64,000 nucleotides of DNA from Tubiluchus corallicola (GCA_030141605.1 JAQGDQ010000611.1:1-64000); one strand, 5' to 3'; counted from the first letter of the stretch, positions 23,001-33,535 are shown. Numbers and translations are program-made. The notes: generated by a model from the sequence alone, not told the origin.

Positions 23001-26000
23001 TGACTGTATCCTTAATTCTTGAATCGAATTTAAATTTATGTAGGTTCTTTGGAGGCAACTGATTATACACTGCTGCAAATACAGTTTGGGGGTGAACGAA
23101 GCATTTAAAATTACTGACGAAAATTTTGTGATACCCTAAGCATTAGTAATGGCTACCAGTGACCCAGACCACAGCACCCTGTCTGAAAATCGCTGACACA
23201 AGGCCTAACACAAAGTTTGCTTAAAGTTTGGCTATCAAACAGCAATTTTAATATGGAATATCAAACAAACATTGACCTATATTATTTTAAAATTGCTATT
23301 GTGTAGTTACATAATGTGCGACAGTAATAGCGAAGCAGTTTGTCCATTTATCCAATAATACGATACTTACATAATAAACAACGTCCGTTACATTTGTGTT
23401 AGAGCATAAGAATCTGCATAGTGTGGAGTTACTCACCACATTTATGAGTTGAGTAAGTTGGAGTCCTAGCTTCATTAATACAGTATACTCACCACATTTA
23501 AGAGTTTAGTAAGTTTGAGTCCTAAGCTTCACTAATACAGTATACTCACCGCATTTATGAGTTGAATAAGTTGGAGTCCTAGCTTCACTAACACGATATA
23601 CTTACAACATCTAAATGAGTTGAGTAAGTTTGAGACCTATCTTCATTAACATAACATACTCAGCACATTTACAAGTTGAGTAAGTTTGAGTCCTAGCTTC
23701 ACTAATACAGTATACTCAGCACATATATGATTTGAATAAGTTTGAGTCCTAGCTTCACTAATACAGTATACTCACTGCATATATGAGTTGAGTAAGTTTG
23801 AGTCCTAGCTTTACTAACACAATATACTCACCACATTTACGAGTTGAGTAAGTTTGAGTCCTAGCTTTAACTAACACAATATACTCACAACATTTATGAG
23901 TTGAGTAAGTTTGAGTCCTAGCTTCACTAACACAGTTTCATTGTGGTGTCTAACTGGTCGAGTCTGTCTGTTATAACTACTCAGCAAATCATCGTAAAGT
24001 CGCTTAGCATCTGGGTTAGCTTCACTACCTACAAAAAATCGATAGGATAAGCAAAATTTGGTCAACAGTTTATTCTAAAACTATTATAAATATAAACATA
24101 AAAATATACTTATAAATATGGAGCACGGAAGATGAATTTCACTTTAGTATGCAATGCAATGTTTATTGTCAAGATCCTTATAAAGAATTGCGTTCTTAAA
24201 TCAAGTATCAGATATTTTTCCAGAATTCTCATCCATGTGTGATATTGATAAGTTTATATTTTTAAACAAAAGTGGAGATGTGGAAGTTAAGAAATTCTTA
24301 ATTAACTATGTGCCTAAAATTTCAACAATACGTGATTCTGAATTAAGAGATACGAATAAATTTTGCTAAGAATTAATGTATTTAATCAGCACTGTGATAT
24401 ATATGTAGATGTGTTTGTTATAATTATGGTACTTCTTAATCAACTATGCTTAGAAAGAGTCCGGTATTTGTAGAGACGTGCGCCTGTATGCCTTGTTTAT
24501 TTAAGTATATGATTTGTTATTTGTACTTGTGTTTATGTTTGTAAAATAAAGCGCTTTTTATTGTTAAATAAAATTTATAATTATTTAATCTAGCTATTCG
24601 ATAAAGCTTCTCTGTCGAGCAAGTGAATCTCCTTCCCCTGCGCGCTTTTGTCACTGAATTTTATAAGCAAGAAATTTGATCAATAAAGCTCCCGAGATCA
24701 CTGGGCACATTTGCAAATCTGTTAAACGGTTCTATCGATTTTAACAGGTTCGCAATTAAAGAATTTTCCACTTTCATCGACCAAAGGCTTTTACCAGATG
24801 CTAAGCAAAAAATCAGGAAAAAGCAGAACAATACCTAGTTTTAGATTAAACATCGTGTATATGCTAAAGCGACTTCTGCTATTTGGTTAGCAAAAAGTTT
24901 GTGAGAGGCAACCGTTTCTCAAACCGAGAAAAGGGGAATCTTATTCAATTACCCAGTGACACTCTGATCAAGTTATGACGTAAGAGAATCGTAGTCCACG
25001 TCAGGATTAAAATCACATGCAACTACAACATTTATACATTGCAAAAATTTACAAAACAAATATCATAGTAATAATTATGCGAGAAATTATATTGTATCTA
25101 AAAATTGTTGTAACGATCTGACGTCTGGGGGTAGATTGTTTGATCGAAGGTAGTCGCTGGGGTAACAATTTGACCGGCCTGACCGAGCTAAAGAAAGGGG
25201 CGACCAATCATCTACCCGTTAGCTCCAGACAGTGGCGAGCTTATAGGCAGTCTACGGGGGGGGGGGGGGCTGTCTATTGAGCAGAGTGGTTCGGGTGTGG
25301 GATGTGCAGTTTACTTTGCTTGGAGTAATCTGTTGTACTCACTGTGATAATGCAAACGACGATGTGTAGGCAACTAATGCACAAACAATCAATTGCATAA
25401 ATATTGTAGAAATAATTATTAAGCGAACAAACAAAAAATGTATGTAAAAAAACACTATCACTAGTCAAACACTAATTTAACTACATTTGGATGTGCTACA
25501 TATTACAGTATCTACTTACAGTAGACTTACACTATCAAGTCGATAAACAAACAAATAAATTGGCAAATAATGCACAACAGCTAAACCTAACTAAAAGGAG
25601 TACCTATTTGCCTAACTACATGCCACCCCAAATGATGTAGTCCTCGCTAGCGCTATGACGATCAACCGGTATTATCTCACTTAGAAAATACACCATGGAG
25701 GTTGCGTAGTACTACTAAGTTTAACGTAGGGCGCCTCTATGATGAGGTTGCAACTCAGCGTTAATTAGTATCACTAGCCCAATTTCTTGAACAGCAGGGA
25801 GGTTAAGCCCAGCTTCCACGCAACTGCTAACTGCTAGCAAATACTAAATTGTGCAACTTACAGTCTCTGGGTTGTTATCGTACTGGGGGTGCCGCGTCAC
25901 CTCAAACATGGATCCGCCTCTCAACGGTTTGTCGGTACACCCATGGCACTTCCCAACGATACGAACACAGCAATGAGACAAAGTCTTAATTGTCACCAAC

Positions 26001-27372
26001 TTTGTGGAAATCGCTACCACCAAAAACATCTGCCCACTCAGTTGTCCAATAGTTTCCGACCTCATGGACAAAGTCACCATACGATATAACTGACTACGTC
26101 GACAATACTACTTGCACGTCATATCAGTCTACGTGCCGTACCTGGAGTAAAGTTGCTGACCTCTTTTCGATACCTGCGAGAGTAGACGTAGGCATAGGTA
26201 TACGCTGGCTTCCTACAGTTATCATTACAAGCGATTAAACTGGCCCTCCCGCAGTACTTACTAACCTTGGCTAATGGCTGTTACCGTTTATAAGCTATAG
26301 AAAAGATCTTTTAATGCTAATGTTATTTTACTTCCACATTGGAACAAAAGGTAGAATACATAATGATATGCACAGCATAGAAGGGCCAAAAATGAGTAGA
26401 GTTTGTGTTTTCTTTCCAAACTTTGCAATTGGGATGACCAACCAACTGACAGACCAACTGAACAAACACCACACTCACATGACGCAAGCCACTGCACAAG
26501 TCTATTTATGTGGGAAGCTGAAATGGACGTTACAATTGTATTGTATACAATCCAATAGATACATTATTGCTTCTTACCTATACGATTTTTCTGTTTTTGA
26601 ACCTTCTTCCTAGTGTTGCTCCGTTTACACTTTTTTTGCCTGATAGCTAATACCGGATATCATCGAATATTTCCTCGAATTCGGATTCGGATTATAACCT
26701 GATAGGTTAGCTAAATTCGGATCGAATATGCGGATCAGTTCGGATAATGAAATTGGTAAAATAAATCTGTCATCTTAAAAGACCTAACCCGAATATGCAC
26801 AGTATTACCACATACAAACAAAGAAAGATGTGTGTAAAATTTTCGTTTTGAAAACACAGACATAGGTTAAAACGATCTCTAAGTTCGTCGGTAACATTTT
26901 ATTTACTTATTTTCTGCTGTTAAATTATTCGAAAACCATTTTCAGTTCAAATTACGAAAACCGGATAGCGAATATCAAATTTTTATAACAACCGGATAAT
27001 ATCGAATACGAATACCTGCAAAATCTCGCGAATATCGCCATTTTCGGATACGCATCGGAGCAACACTACTTCTTACAATACAGCAGGTATGTGGCAGGTA
27101 TGTAGGCACAATGTAAATGGTAAAAGGTTCTACAGACAACTTAAATACCCTAACCCTAACCTTAATTAAATCCTAACCTAATCCTAATTCTTAACCTTAA
27201 TCCGGTTCGCGAACTAATTTCTTGCGTGTGGAGAAACGTAATAATCAGCCTGTAAATATTTAATGCCAAATGTATCACTTGGGATAGTTTTTTCAAATTT
27301 TGTTTACTCACCGTAGACTATTAAAAACAAGACGAAAACGCAGGCTTCTTGTCCTAAACGCCAAACGGCCAT
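16890..27372 (-). CDS. Nicotinic acetylcholine receptor alpha subunit, complete, six exons
   Basis: Exons in order are 27312-27372, 23889-24028, 22648-22692, 21197-21306, 19733-20654 and 16890-17030: 1419 nt, 472 residues. The phases agree at every junction, and exons 2, 3 and 4 have the sizes familiar from vertebrate alpha7-type genes (140, 45 and 110 nt). The product is a pentameric ligand-gated cation channel subunit of the plasma membrane. Visible landmarks: signal peptide 1-21; loop D Trp in TNVWVQQEW; loop [10 protein letters not shown]; Cys-loop Cys152 to Cys166; loop B Trp near 173; vicinal cysteines 223-224 in [10 protein letters not shown], which make it an alpha subunit; M1 about 241-266, M2 about 270-295, M3 about 305-326, M4 about 433-455. 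M2 begins [13 protein letters not shown], the Glu-bearing cation-selective form. The cytoplasmic loop is about 105 residues. I cannot assign an ortholog number; the family is strongly expanded in lophotrochozoans. Confidence 0.95.
17303..17763 (+). repeat. Dispersed repeat R2, copy 1 (in nAChR intron 5)
   Basis: It starts cataaagcttaaaaaacgtc. Shared blocks are gccgtaacactgtgtaaaa, gcgcagccattttaa, tgtcaataagattaaaaat and attgccttttct. Related copies are at 30941-31392, 39151-40090 and 42520-42830, all in the same orientation, at visibly high but imperfect identity. It has no coding capacity, so it is presumably a non-autonomous element. Confidence 0.8.
17764..17938 (+). repeat. Dispersed repeat R3, copy 1
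   Basis: The segment gtgacgtcatgtaatggcg through gagatttaaaatgaaaacaa to cccttttcttgtcctttaa recurs at 60449-60626 with about nine of ten bases alike. It sits directly after R2 copy 1; at 60 kb it is alone. Confidence 0.85.
18490..19570. other. Composite repeat block in nAChR intron 5
   Basis: The edges are rich in ATCGAT words (gtaacgatatcgatacg near 18529; tatcgtatcactgg and tatcgttaacgtattg near 19500-19550), as in hAT-type non-autonomous elements whose ends carry ATCGAT-like words. The middle contains dispersed repeat R1. I could not define exact termini or a target duplication. Confidence 0.4.
18995..19150 (+). repeat. Dispersed repeat R1, copy 3
   Basis: It contains aaaaaacgttctaactgcgc, ggaaggagatatatagctc, tttagaaagaggaagaaca and cgtccaccaagagga. 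The closest relative is at 41640-41805. Confidence 0.7.
19733..20654 (-). CDS. nAChR alpha exon 5, rest of ligand domain, M1-M3 and cytoplasmic loop
   Basis: The 922-nt exon opens CGCTGATGG after a tttgcag acceptor and ends TCG before gtaagc (19727-19732). It holds the Cys-loop [15 protein letters not shown], loop [10 protein letters not shown]1, M2, M3 and most of the M3-M4 loop with a basic stretch (SSKRLSRLM). It merges what several exons encode in vertebrate alpha7. The open frame running to 19679 past the donor is intron read-through. NRTAY holds a sequon just before loop C. Confidence 0.96.
21197..21306 (-). CDS. nAChR alpha exon 4, loop A
   Basis: The 110-nt exon reads [20 protein letters not shown] and [16 protein letters not shown], and ends two bases into a codon at gtaagt (21191-21196). 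It carries the W-x-P-D-x-x-L-Y-N loop A of the acetylcholine site. Confidence 0.95.
21432..22445. repeat. 29-bp minisatellite in nAChR intron 3
   Basis: From about 21843 to 22440 a unit of 29 bp (aaaaatgaactaggaaacat plus ggcttcaac) repeats about 20 times, nearly without change. A variant unit with cttgatc and ggaagcatgg occurs at 22101 and again at 22275, exactly six units (174 bp) apart, so part of the array spread as a six-unit block. To the left, 21432-21842 holds older, diverged units based on agcatggcttcaacaatg. Confidence 0.93.
22648..22692 (-). CDS. nAChR alpha exon 3, 45-nt micro-exon
   Basis: It encodes [15 protein letters not shown], the nearly invariant loop D segment of nAChRs, in phase 0 at both ends. 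It sits between a tacag acceptor and a gtacag donor, a weaker donor than the others in this gene. The micro-exon lies between two minisatellites. Confidence 0.95.
23417..23940 (-). repeat. 56-bp minisatellite built from the exon 2/intron 2 junction
   Basis: Donor-position hexamers recur at 23431, 23487, 23544, 23600, 23658, 23714, 23770, 23826 and 23883 (authentic), spaced 56-58 bp. Each unit is the last 43 bases of exon 2 plus the first 13 of intron 2. Six copied units keep a usable donor (five gtgagt, one gtaagt) and two have ctgagt, which destroys it. Confidence 0.93.
23889..24028 (-). CDS. nAChR alpha exon 2, N-terminal helix and first beta strand
   Basis: The 140-nt exon reads [20 protein letters not shown] onward to LKLTQLINV. 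The acceptor is ttttttgtag; the donor gtgagt at 23883-23888 is the first of a series of copied donors. The last 43 exon bases plus 13 intron bases form the unit of the downstream 56-bp minisatellite. Reading on past this donor meets a TAG after five codons, so it must be the functional junction. NETV contains an N-glycosylation sequon. Confidence 0.93.
24029..25090. other. nAChR intron 1, lower part
   Basis: AT-rich intron without recognised exon or repeat copy; the authentic exon 2 acceptor is at its lower edge. Confidence 0.45.
25862..25984 (-). CDS. Exon-like open segment inside nAChR intron 1, function unknown
   Basis: On the minus strand a 123-nt open segment (41 codons) reads [20 protein letters not shown] then [20 protein letters not shown] and ends in phase 0 at a strong gtaagt donor (25856-25861). 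A weak acceptor (acaattaag) would start it in phase 0. Four cysteines and a His in [12 protein letters not shown] suggest a small zinc-binding or disulfide fold, faintly like a ZZ finger. It lies between nAChR exons 1 and 2, where no nAChR exon is expected. It could be a gene relic carried by a transposon or a chance frame. Confidence 0.25.
26611..27068. mobile_element. hAT-type MITE in nAChR intron 1
   Basis: The 458-bp element has 13-bp inverted ends TAGTGTTGCTCCG (26611-26623 and 27056-27068). It is flanked by cttcttcc (26603-26610) and cttcttac (27069-27076), an 8-bp target duplication with one mismatch, as in hAT elements. The interior is rich in CGGAT and CGAATA words. No transposase. 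Confidence 0.85.
27312..27372 (-). CDS. nAChR alpha exon 1, signal peptide
   Basis: The ATG at 27370-27372 opens [20 protein letters not shown], then the first base of a Gly codon and a gtgagt donor at 27306-27311 (phase 1). A short charged start, hydrophobic core and small residues before the likely cleavage make a clean signal peptide. It joins [15 protein letters not shown] in exon 2, the usual start of a mature nAChR. Confidence 0.92.
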
Positions 27373-27733
27373 TCTACGATTTCCAAGCAAACTGCTCGAT
27401 ATTCCTACACATTCAAGTTTTGTTTACACATAAACTCCATTTCGTGTAAATTCGACAACAACACTGAGCCTAATGGTGAACACATCACGCTAACCGTGCA
27501 CACAGATTCCGGGTAAGGCGCATTTTTCATAATGTATTCCGTTACAGTCGAATTCTACTGGTGGTAAAACCAGCAGTCTGTTGCGTACCGTGCACTCAGC
27601 TCTCGTCTTCATATATCAGTTATTGTAGTTAGCTGCAGCAGGCGATGGCTTCATTGCCATACTGTAGCACTTCGCACGAAAACTCGAGATTCTTTCACAT
27701 ACTCAGCAGGCGTCCCAACAATGGCGATCCTTC

Positions 27734-27745
27734 TGCGCATGCGCG
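27734..27745. promoter_or_regulatory. Possible NRF-1-type site upstream of the nAChR gene
   Basis: The palindromic word TGCGCATGCGCG lies 362 bp upstream of the nAChR start codon in a locally GC-richer stretch (27600-27790). It matches the NRF-1 consensus known from animal promoters. There is no evidence here for a start site. Confidence 0.35.
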
Positions 27746-27990
27746 AGAAGGCAGAGCCATAGTTCGGCTTCCTTAGCAGCAGCTGCTGCTGTCTGTGGGC
27801 CATTCCGTGGTTATAAGTTTGTGGGCTTTTGTTAGCTTTGGGTTCAATGTTAAATAGTCAAGCCATTCCATGCATAGTAACAAGCGCGCGGTGTAGTTAT
27901 TGCACATAAACAATTTGGATTACTCAAACTGCAATAACTTCCACACTATGACGTCCTAAATATAAGGACGATGAAAGATTTATCATTGTT

Positions 27991-29274
27991 TGCGCATTCA
28001 GACTAGAGCGAGTTTTATCGTCGAGTTAACTCGCCAAGTTACTCGTCAAGTAACTCGCAAGCGTGTAGAGACTAAAGAACAAAACTTGCTGCAAGTTACC
28101 ACTCTCCAACAGTAAGCGTGAGCTGACACTCACTTCTCTACTTGAAGTTGGGTACGGCAGGGAGGAAACATGTCCCCTCTTCTGTTTAACTTCTACTTTA
28201 GAGAACTTAGTGAAAATCTAGCCTCTAGTAATCTTGGATGTCAAATTGCAGATATTTATTACAGTCATATGACATACGCTGACGATATTTGCCTATTAAG
28301 TACTACGACAACTGCTCTGGTGAAATTATATGATATATATGTTGATTATACAGCAAAATTTGATATTTTAATTAATGTTGACAAAACTAAGCTTCTGACT
28401 ATAACACCTTCCAATATGAGCAACTTTGAGTTCCCAACAGTTAAGTTAGCTGAATCTGTTATTGGGCCTTGTGATAATGAAAAATATCTTGGTCACATCA
28501 TTTCTAGGGACAACAGAGACGACATACGACAAGTAGGCATTTATTACTCTCGAACAAATAAGCTATGCCGTAAATTTTACTATTGCACCAATGCTGTAAA
28601 CACGTCTATTCAATACTTATTGTAATAGCTTCTACTGTAGTCACCTGGTGGCATTTTCATAATTATAATCTGAACAAACTTAAGGTTGTTCATAATAAAT
28701 CAATGCGAAAATTTTTCAATTATGAGTTCGATCACAGTGCCAGGGGTATTTCTGTGACGCATAAATTAGTGTACTTTGATGTTATTTACAGGAAAAGCAT
28801 TTACAGTCTGAATACTAGAATTTCAAACAGTGAAAACTTGTTATGTAGAACGATATTCGGTAGTGATATTTTATTTACTTCTAGTGTAAGAAAGATTTGG
28901 AGAAGGATATTGTATGCTTAATTTTTTACATTGTTGATATTCATTGATATAATGATTGAAGCCAATGCGAAATGTTATTATTATTTTTTTGTAATGTTGT
29001 TTACTTTGTGTGCTTGTGTGTTTATTTACTTGTAGTTTCGTTGTATATATTGTTAATGTTGTACTAATATGATATGAACGAAAGTTTGAAATAAAGAAGT
29101 CAATCAAATCAAATCAAATCTATTCATAGTAACTCGTTGAGGCGTTCACATTAAAGAGCAACTCGCAGGAAATCAACTCCTAACAACTGTCGGAGAGTTT
29201 GCGATGTTTTGAGGATAGTAACTTGCAAAGCAGTTCAAACTTGCGAGAGAGAAAGCTCGCTATTATGAACTCGC
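27991..29274. mobile_element. TIR-bearing MITE family M1, copy 1, split by a LINE
   Basis: The left end tgcgcattcagactagagcg and right end gctcgctattatgaactcgc are inverted versions of GGCCCGTTCAGACTAGCGAG seen in copy 2 (34226) and copy 3 (47159-47178). The interior is full of actcgcaag / gagttac words. A LINE (28150-29115) interrupts it: before it lies gtaagcgtgagctgac and after it ggcgttcacatt, contiguous themes in copy 2. Confidence 0.7.
28150..29115 (+). mobile_element. 5'-truncated LINE with reverse transcriptase fragment
   Basis: The frame from 28152 reads VRQGGNMSPLLFNFYFRELS, then HMTYADDICLLSTTT with the catalytic YADD, then VDKTKLL and KYLGHIISRDNR: RT palm and thumb blocks of a CR1-like non-LTR element. 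A one-base shift near 28600 moves the frame to KLKVVHNKSMRKFFNYEFDH and SSVRKIWRRILYA with a stop at 28921. A 3' UTR with aataaag and a (tcaaa)n tail at 29090-29115 ends it. The N-terminal half is absent. It is inactive. Confidence 0.88.
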
Positions 29275-29466
29275 CGGTTATAGTGCAGAGTAGTATCAGA
29301 CATCGTAACTTCGGTCTTCGCTGCACTGATGTAAATCATCATGCGTAACTTTATCGGTGAACTTGATCAAGCATATTTAAGTTTTCATTGAATTAATTTA
29401 AAACATCTAATTGATTAAAAAAATCTGAATGAGTTACTATATGAATGACTTTAAAACACTATATGT

Positions 29467-29712
29467 TTGATAGGGCATATGAACGTTTCTAATGAGCTGG
29501 TAATACATTTATGCCTTCTTAGATGTCATCTAACTGAGTTATTTTGACTCCAGTGCTGCCATTTTGAATGACCTTGACCTTAAATGACCTTGAAATTTTT
29601 CGGATAGGGCATGTGCATGTTTCTATCAGCTGATAATACTTTTATGCTATCTTAAATGCCACCCAGCTGAATTATTTTAACTTTGAAGCAACTTTGGCGG
29701 CCATTTTGATTT
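29467..29712. repeat. Two diverged tandem units of about 133 bp
   Basis: The phrases tagggcatatgaacgtttct, gctggtaatac and gccattttgaatgacctt recur as atagggcatgtgcatgtttc, gctgataatac and gccattttgat, starting near 29470 and 29603. The units are old and non-coding. Confidence 0.7.
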
Positions 29713-30099
29713 AAAGCTCCATAACTACATTCGCCAAAACGGATTTATGCGGATTTTTAATTTGTTATTCTAGACGACTTTCTGGGTGCCTGTGCAATAA
29801 TACAGCCATTATTTTTGTTCTTGTCATACTTTGTATGTTGACCAAACAAGATTGTAATATGTACATGAATCTTTGCAAATTTATAACCCTGCAGTACTAC
29901 ACAGAAATGTGTACGAAAAATTGATTTATTCTCCATATTTTATTACAGCAGTTTATCAAATCTTCATCTCGCTTTACAATACTATAACGAAGAGCGGATG
30001 GTGCTGGTACACCGACTGTCTCATAGTTGAGAAGAAAACGTAAAAAACAGTAGAAAGAGTAAAATTACTGATTTAAGTAACACGCCAGATGTCTACTCC

Positions 30100-30645
30100 A
30101 TTGTGCTCCATGCCGGTTGTCATTACGGAGCAGGTGCTGAGATGGAAGACCTGCACCTGCACGTCAGCCCAGCGAATCGACGAGGTCATTCCATACCAGC
30201 TACTTATAGCTGCTATTCAACGCTGATATGCAATGGCTTCGCAATGGATCGAACCATCACAATGTAGAGGAGGGCGAAAATAAATGGCATTTCGCCCCCG
30301 TAACACTACCAATTTACTAGTAGATTGTTAGGCCTAATCAGCAAGTTACCTTGTAAATGTATTCTTATTATTACTGTTGTTGTTGTTTAAATGTTGTCTA
30401 TAAATCTTTATATTATTTATGTAAATTTTTGATTATTTATTATCTCTGGACTGTAATTGAGCGAATTATTTGATCAAATGAAGTGTAACATTAGTTGTGA
30501 TGTTCATTATTCTTTTATTAACACCTGGAAGTCTCCACTTGCACCGTGGAGACACCTGTATCAGAAATTCTGTAGTCTGTATTGTAAATAAACTTTAAAT
30601 GAATGAACTTTCGTTTTGCAAACCTGGCCTATCCTTATTACATCT
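30100..30645 (+). mobile_element. Possible 3' end of an LTR retrotransposon
   Basis: A purine run (gtagaggagggcgaaaa, near 30265-30281) resembles a polypurine tract. It is followed by gtaacactaccaattta near 30299 and a 3' limit cttattaca near 30635-30643, the kind of edge motif seen in Gypsy-type LTRs. Only one such segment exists in the window, so a solo or truncated copy is inferred. No protein domains were recognised. Confidence 0.3.
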
Positions 30646-30940
30646 GCGCAGGAACCTCTTTTAAGGCAACGACTTGACCAGATAGTTGAGGAACTCCCTT
30701 AACTCATGTGAAGTTATTTGGAAACTACTGTCAAAAATCACTGAAGAGTGAAAATAAAATTCGATCACCTTGGTGCCCTAGAAATGAAAACCGGTGCAAG
30801 TCCAAGTACCGTTGAAGAATCCAGAAAGTACCGTCCGGATTGAGAGAATCAGTATCTATGACGTCAGAAACATGTAGGAAAGGGTTAAAGTACAATAAAA
30901 CGTGTTAAAGTTAAGTTAAAGCATAAGTTAAATCATTTAC

Positions 30941-31392
30941 ATAAAGCTAAAAAATTCGCCTCGAAATTTTTGTGTCACCTACGTACTGCCTTATTCCGCA
31001 CGTGGCTTACATTAGCAGTAACGCTGTGTAAAATTTGTAAATTAAAGCTCCCCCATTGTAACGGTAGGTCGTATCAAAAAGTTTAAATAACATTGTACAA
31101 AAAATAATCAGTGTATTTGTAGCGCAAACGTCACTAACTAAGCAAAGCAAAAGTATAAACTACAGTATCTTGTCAATAAGATTAAAAATACGTTTTTGGT
31201 GAGTCAGTGATGTACACTGGGAAGGTGAACCAGTGGCGTTTTAGCAGTTGGCGCGAACAATTTAAATTACTAAGAATTTTCTTTTCAATTCGCATGTCTC
31301 CTTTAAGCAGTTAAGCGTAATGGCAAGTAACGCAATACGTTGAAAGTTTCTTTGGGGGCATGCTTTAAAATTGCCCTTTCTTCCCCTTTAAC
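30941..31392 (+). repeat. Dispersed repeat R2, copy 2
   Basis: It runs from ataaagctaaaaaattcgcc to attgccctttcttccccttt and TTAA. Internal tgtcaataagattaaaaat is identical to copy 1. Confidence 0.82.
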
Positions 31393-31879
31393 GATATTTA
31401 GAAAGTTCCAGAGTTCAAAGAAAAACTGAAATGAAAAATATTTGCCATACATATCTCCAAAATGAATCAGAATAATTTATTGTCTCTTTACAGCTCACAT
31501 ACACAAATAACAACAATGTTCAAGTATAATTTACGAGAACAGAAGGACCATGCGGTCTTTGTTTCTGTCATCCCATGTTATGATGGGTAAATTTGAGGTG
31601 CTGCTAGGATCATTTACAAAATTCCAAATCAAAAAATCATAATGGTTGCATACTCAAGAATATTTTGCAAAAAAAATAGCATAAACTATTTTAAGCAAAC
31701 TAAATCATAACAAATCAAACTAATGTTAACAAAAAAAACAAAAACAAAAAAGTGCAACTGAAATTATCATTTGCATTTATTTACTGTAATGTGCTGCCAT
31801 CTCCCGGCAAAGCGAATAACTTACGTAAAGTCTCGTAAGCGATCCTTTGTTTGAAACATGGAATATTCGCTACGGTGTT

Positions 31880-32904
31880 CAGGGTGACATTCTCTTTCAG
31901 AAAACAAATCGAATCATTTGTGATTTTCGAACTCGAATCAAACGGAAATTCGAGGTTTCGAATCCAAATTCGATATCTTTAATAATAAGAATTCGTTGAT
32001 TTTATTTCGCAGTAAAAACACTAGTCATTTGTTTTAAAGCAAAACCGGGCCCAGTCTTAAACTGTAGGTCAAAACAATCTACTCTTTAAAATATTGAAAG
32101 GAAACATACTACTTTTTCAAAAATTACTAACGTGAAACAATTATTACCATCAAACACTGGCTCTCCGATATTACATGCATTTCGCCATTCGCTAGTTAGA
32201 CGGGCCCTAGCACCTGCATTTTAGAAACGCACTGCACAAAAACAGGTGCTGTACCTCTTAGTTCGAATGTGCTGGTTTCTAACGAACTACACACGTGCGA
32301 CAGCTCATGCGTGAGCACAGCGGTAAATTTGAAATTTCAATTTTTATCTTAAAACTTGTCTAGTTTTATTATTTCTATAATAAATGAATTTTTGTCTTAA
32401 AACAGTGTTTTAGTACAACACACTGAATATCTTACAGTAGCGCTGTACTTCAATTTTCTCTTTCACAAACACGTGCTACACGCTCGTAGAATATTTTTGC
32501 TGTTGAAAATTATGTTAGTTTGTGATGTCATCAATATTTCGGCTCGCCCGTCGTTAATTAAGTTTTTAATTTATTATTTAATTTTCAGAAACACTTTTGC
32601 ACTATTAATTGTGTTAAAATGTATAATTTTTAACAGACTTGAAAATGGGGTAGTGTATGAAAAATCATCCTGTCTTCCTTTAACAAATTTTTAAATCTAT
32701 AATCAATAAATCTTCCTTTAAAATTTGTGCACAAAAATCGCAGCTAAATTATGCTGACTACATTCTGTGTCGAACATTTTCATAATTAAGACGGTATGTA
32801 TTTGTAGCGATGAATTGTTCGAATCTATAATCTTTGGTTCGAATCGATTTCAAACTAAAAAAAGCTTGTTGAATCGAATTCGAACGTTTAGTGCTCACCC
32901 CCTA
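31880..32904. mobile_element. hAT-like non-autonomous element with nested repeat R4
   Basis: The left edge CAGGGTGACATTC and the right edge, read inward, TAGGGGGTGAGCAC are imperfect inverted ends. Both flanks are rich in TTCGAATC words, typical of some hAT MITEs. An 8-bp target duplication could not be matched. Repeat R4 fills 32225-32690, suggesting nested insertion. Confidence 0.5.
32225..32690 (+). repeat. Dispersed repeat R4, copy 1
   Basis: It contains gctgtacctcttagttcgaa, cgaactacacacgtgcgaca, gtttgtgatgtcatcaatat and gaaaaatcatcctgtcttcc. The reverse complement of 48292-48660 shows the same blocks in the same order. No coding capacity. Confidence 0.8.
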
Positions 32905-33149
32905 ATGTTGATATTATGCTCAAACGTCTCTTCAGCGGCTTAGAAACCGAAAACGCCAAGCTGGATGAGGATTACGGATGAAACAGCTTTCAGCAATTAT
33001 GAATTAAGCTGGAAAACTTATATTTTGATAAAAGTTTACATGTCTGAAGTGCTTGTATATCTCGTCGATAGGTGGCGATGCATACTTCCATTTTATTGAC
33101 CGGCCAAGTTTCTTATGCCTGCCCAGTGCCCACTGACTGGTAATGGGTG

Positions 33150-33535
33150 TATGATGATGACGATATCATAATTAATAACATGACGACGACGATGATGATG
33201 ATCGTGATGATGATAATGATGATGATGATCGTGACGATGGTGATGATGATGGTGGTGATGATAATGATGATGATGATGATGATGATGAATATGGCGATGA
33301 TGATGATGATGTTGTTGTTAATGACGATGATGATGATGATGACTATGACGACGACGATGATGATGATGATGATAATGACTGTGACGATGATAATGATGAT
33401 GATTATGATGACGATGGTGATGATGATGATGACGATGATGATGACTATGACGACGATGATGATGGTGATGATGATGATGATGATGATGATGATGACCGCG
33501 ATGATGATGATGATGATTATGATTATGATGCCACT
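33150..33535. repeat. (GAT)n trinucleotide array with GAC/AAT variants
   Basis: About 385 bp of GAT triplets with interspersed variants. The poly-Met reading frame through it is an artefact. Confidence 0.96.

Noticed and set aside
21432-23940. Regular repeats resembling a CRISPR array
   Set aside because: Head-to-tail units with no unique spacers, in an animal gene intron; they are minisatellites.
27143-27200. CCCTAACCCTAACC telomere-like words
   Set aside because: Only two perfect units inside loosely related ccta/taat sequence; not a telomeric array.
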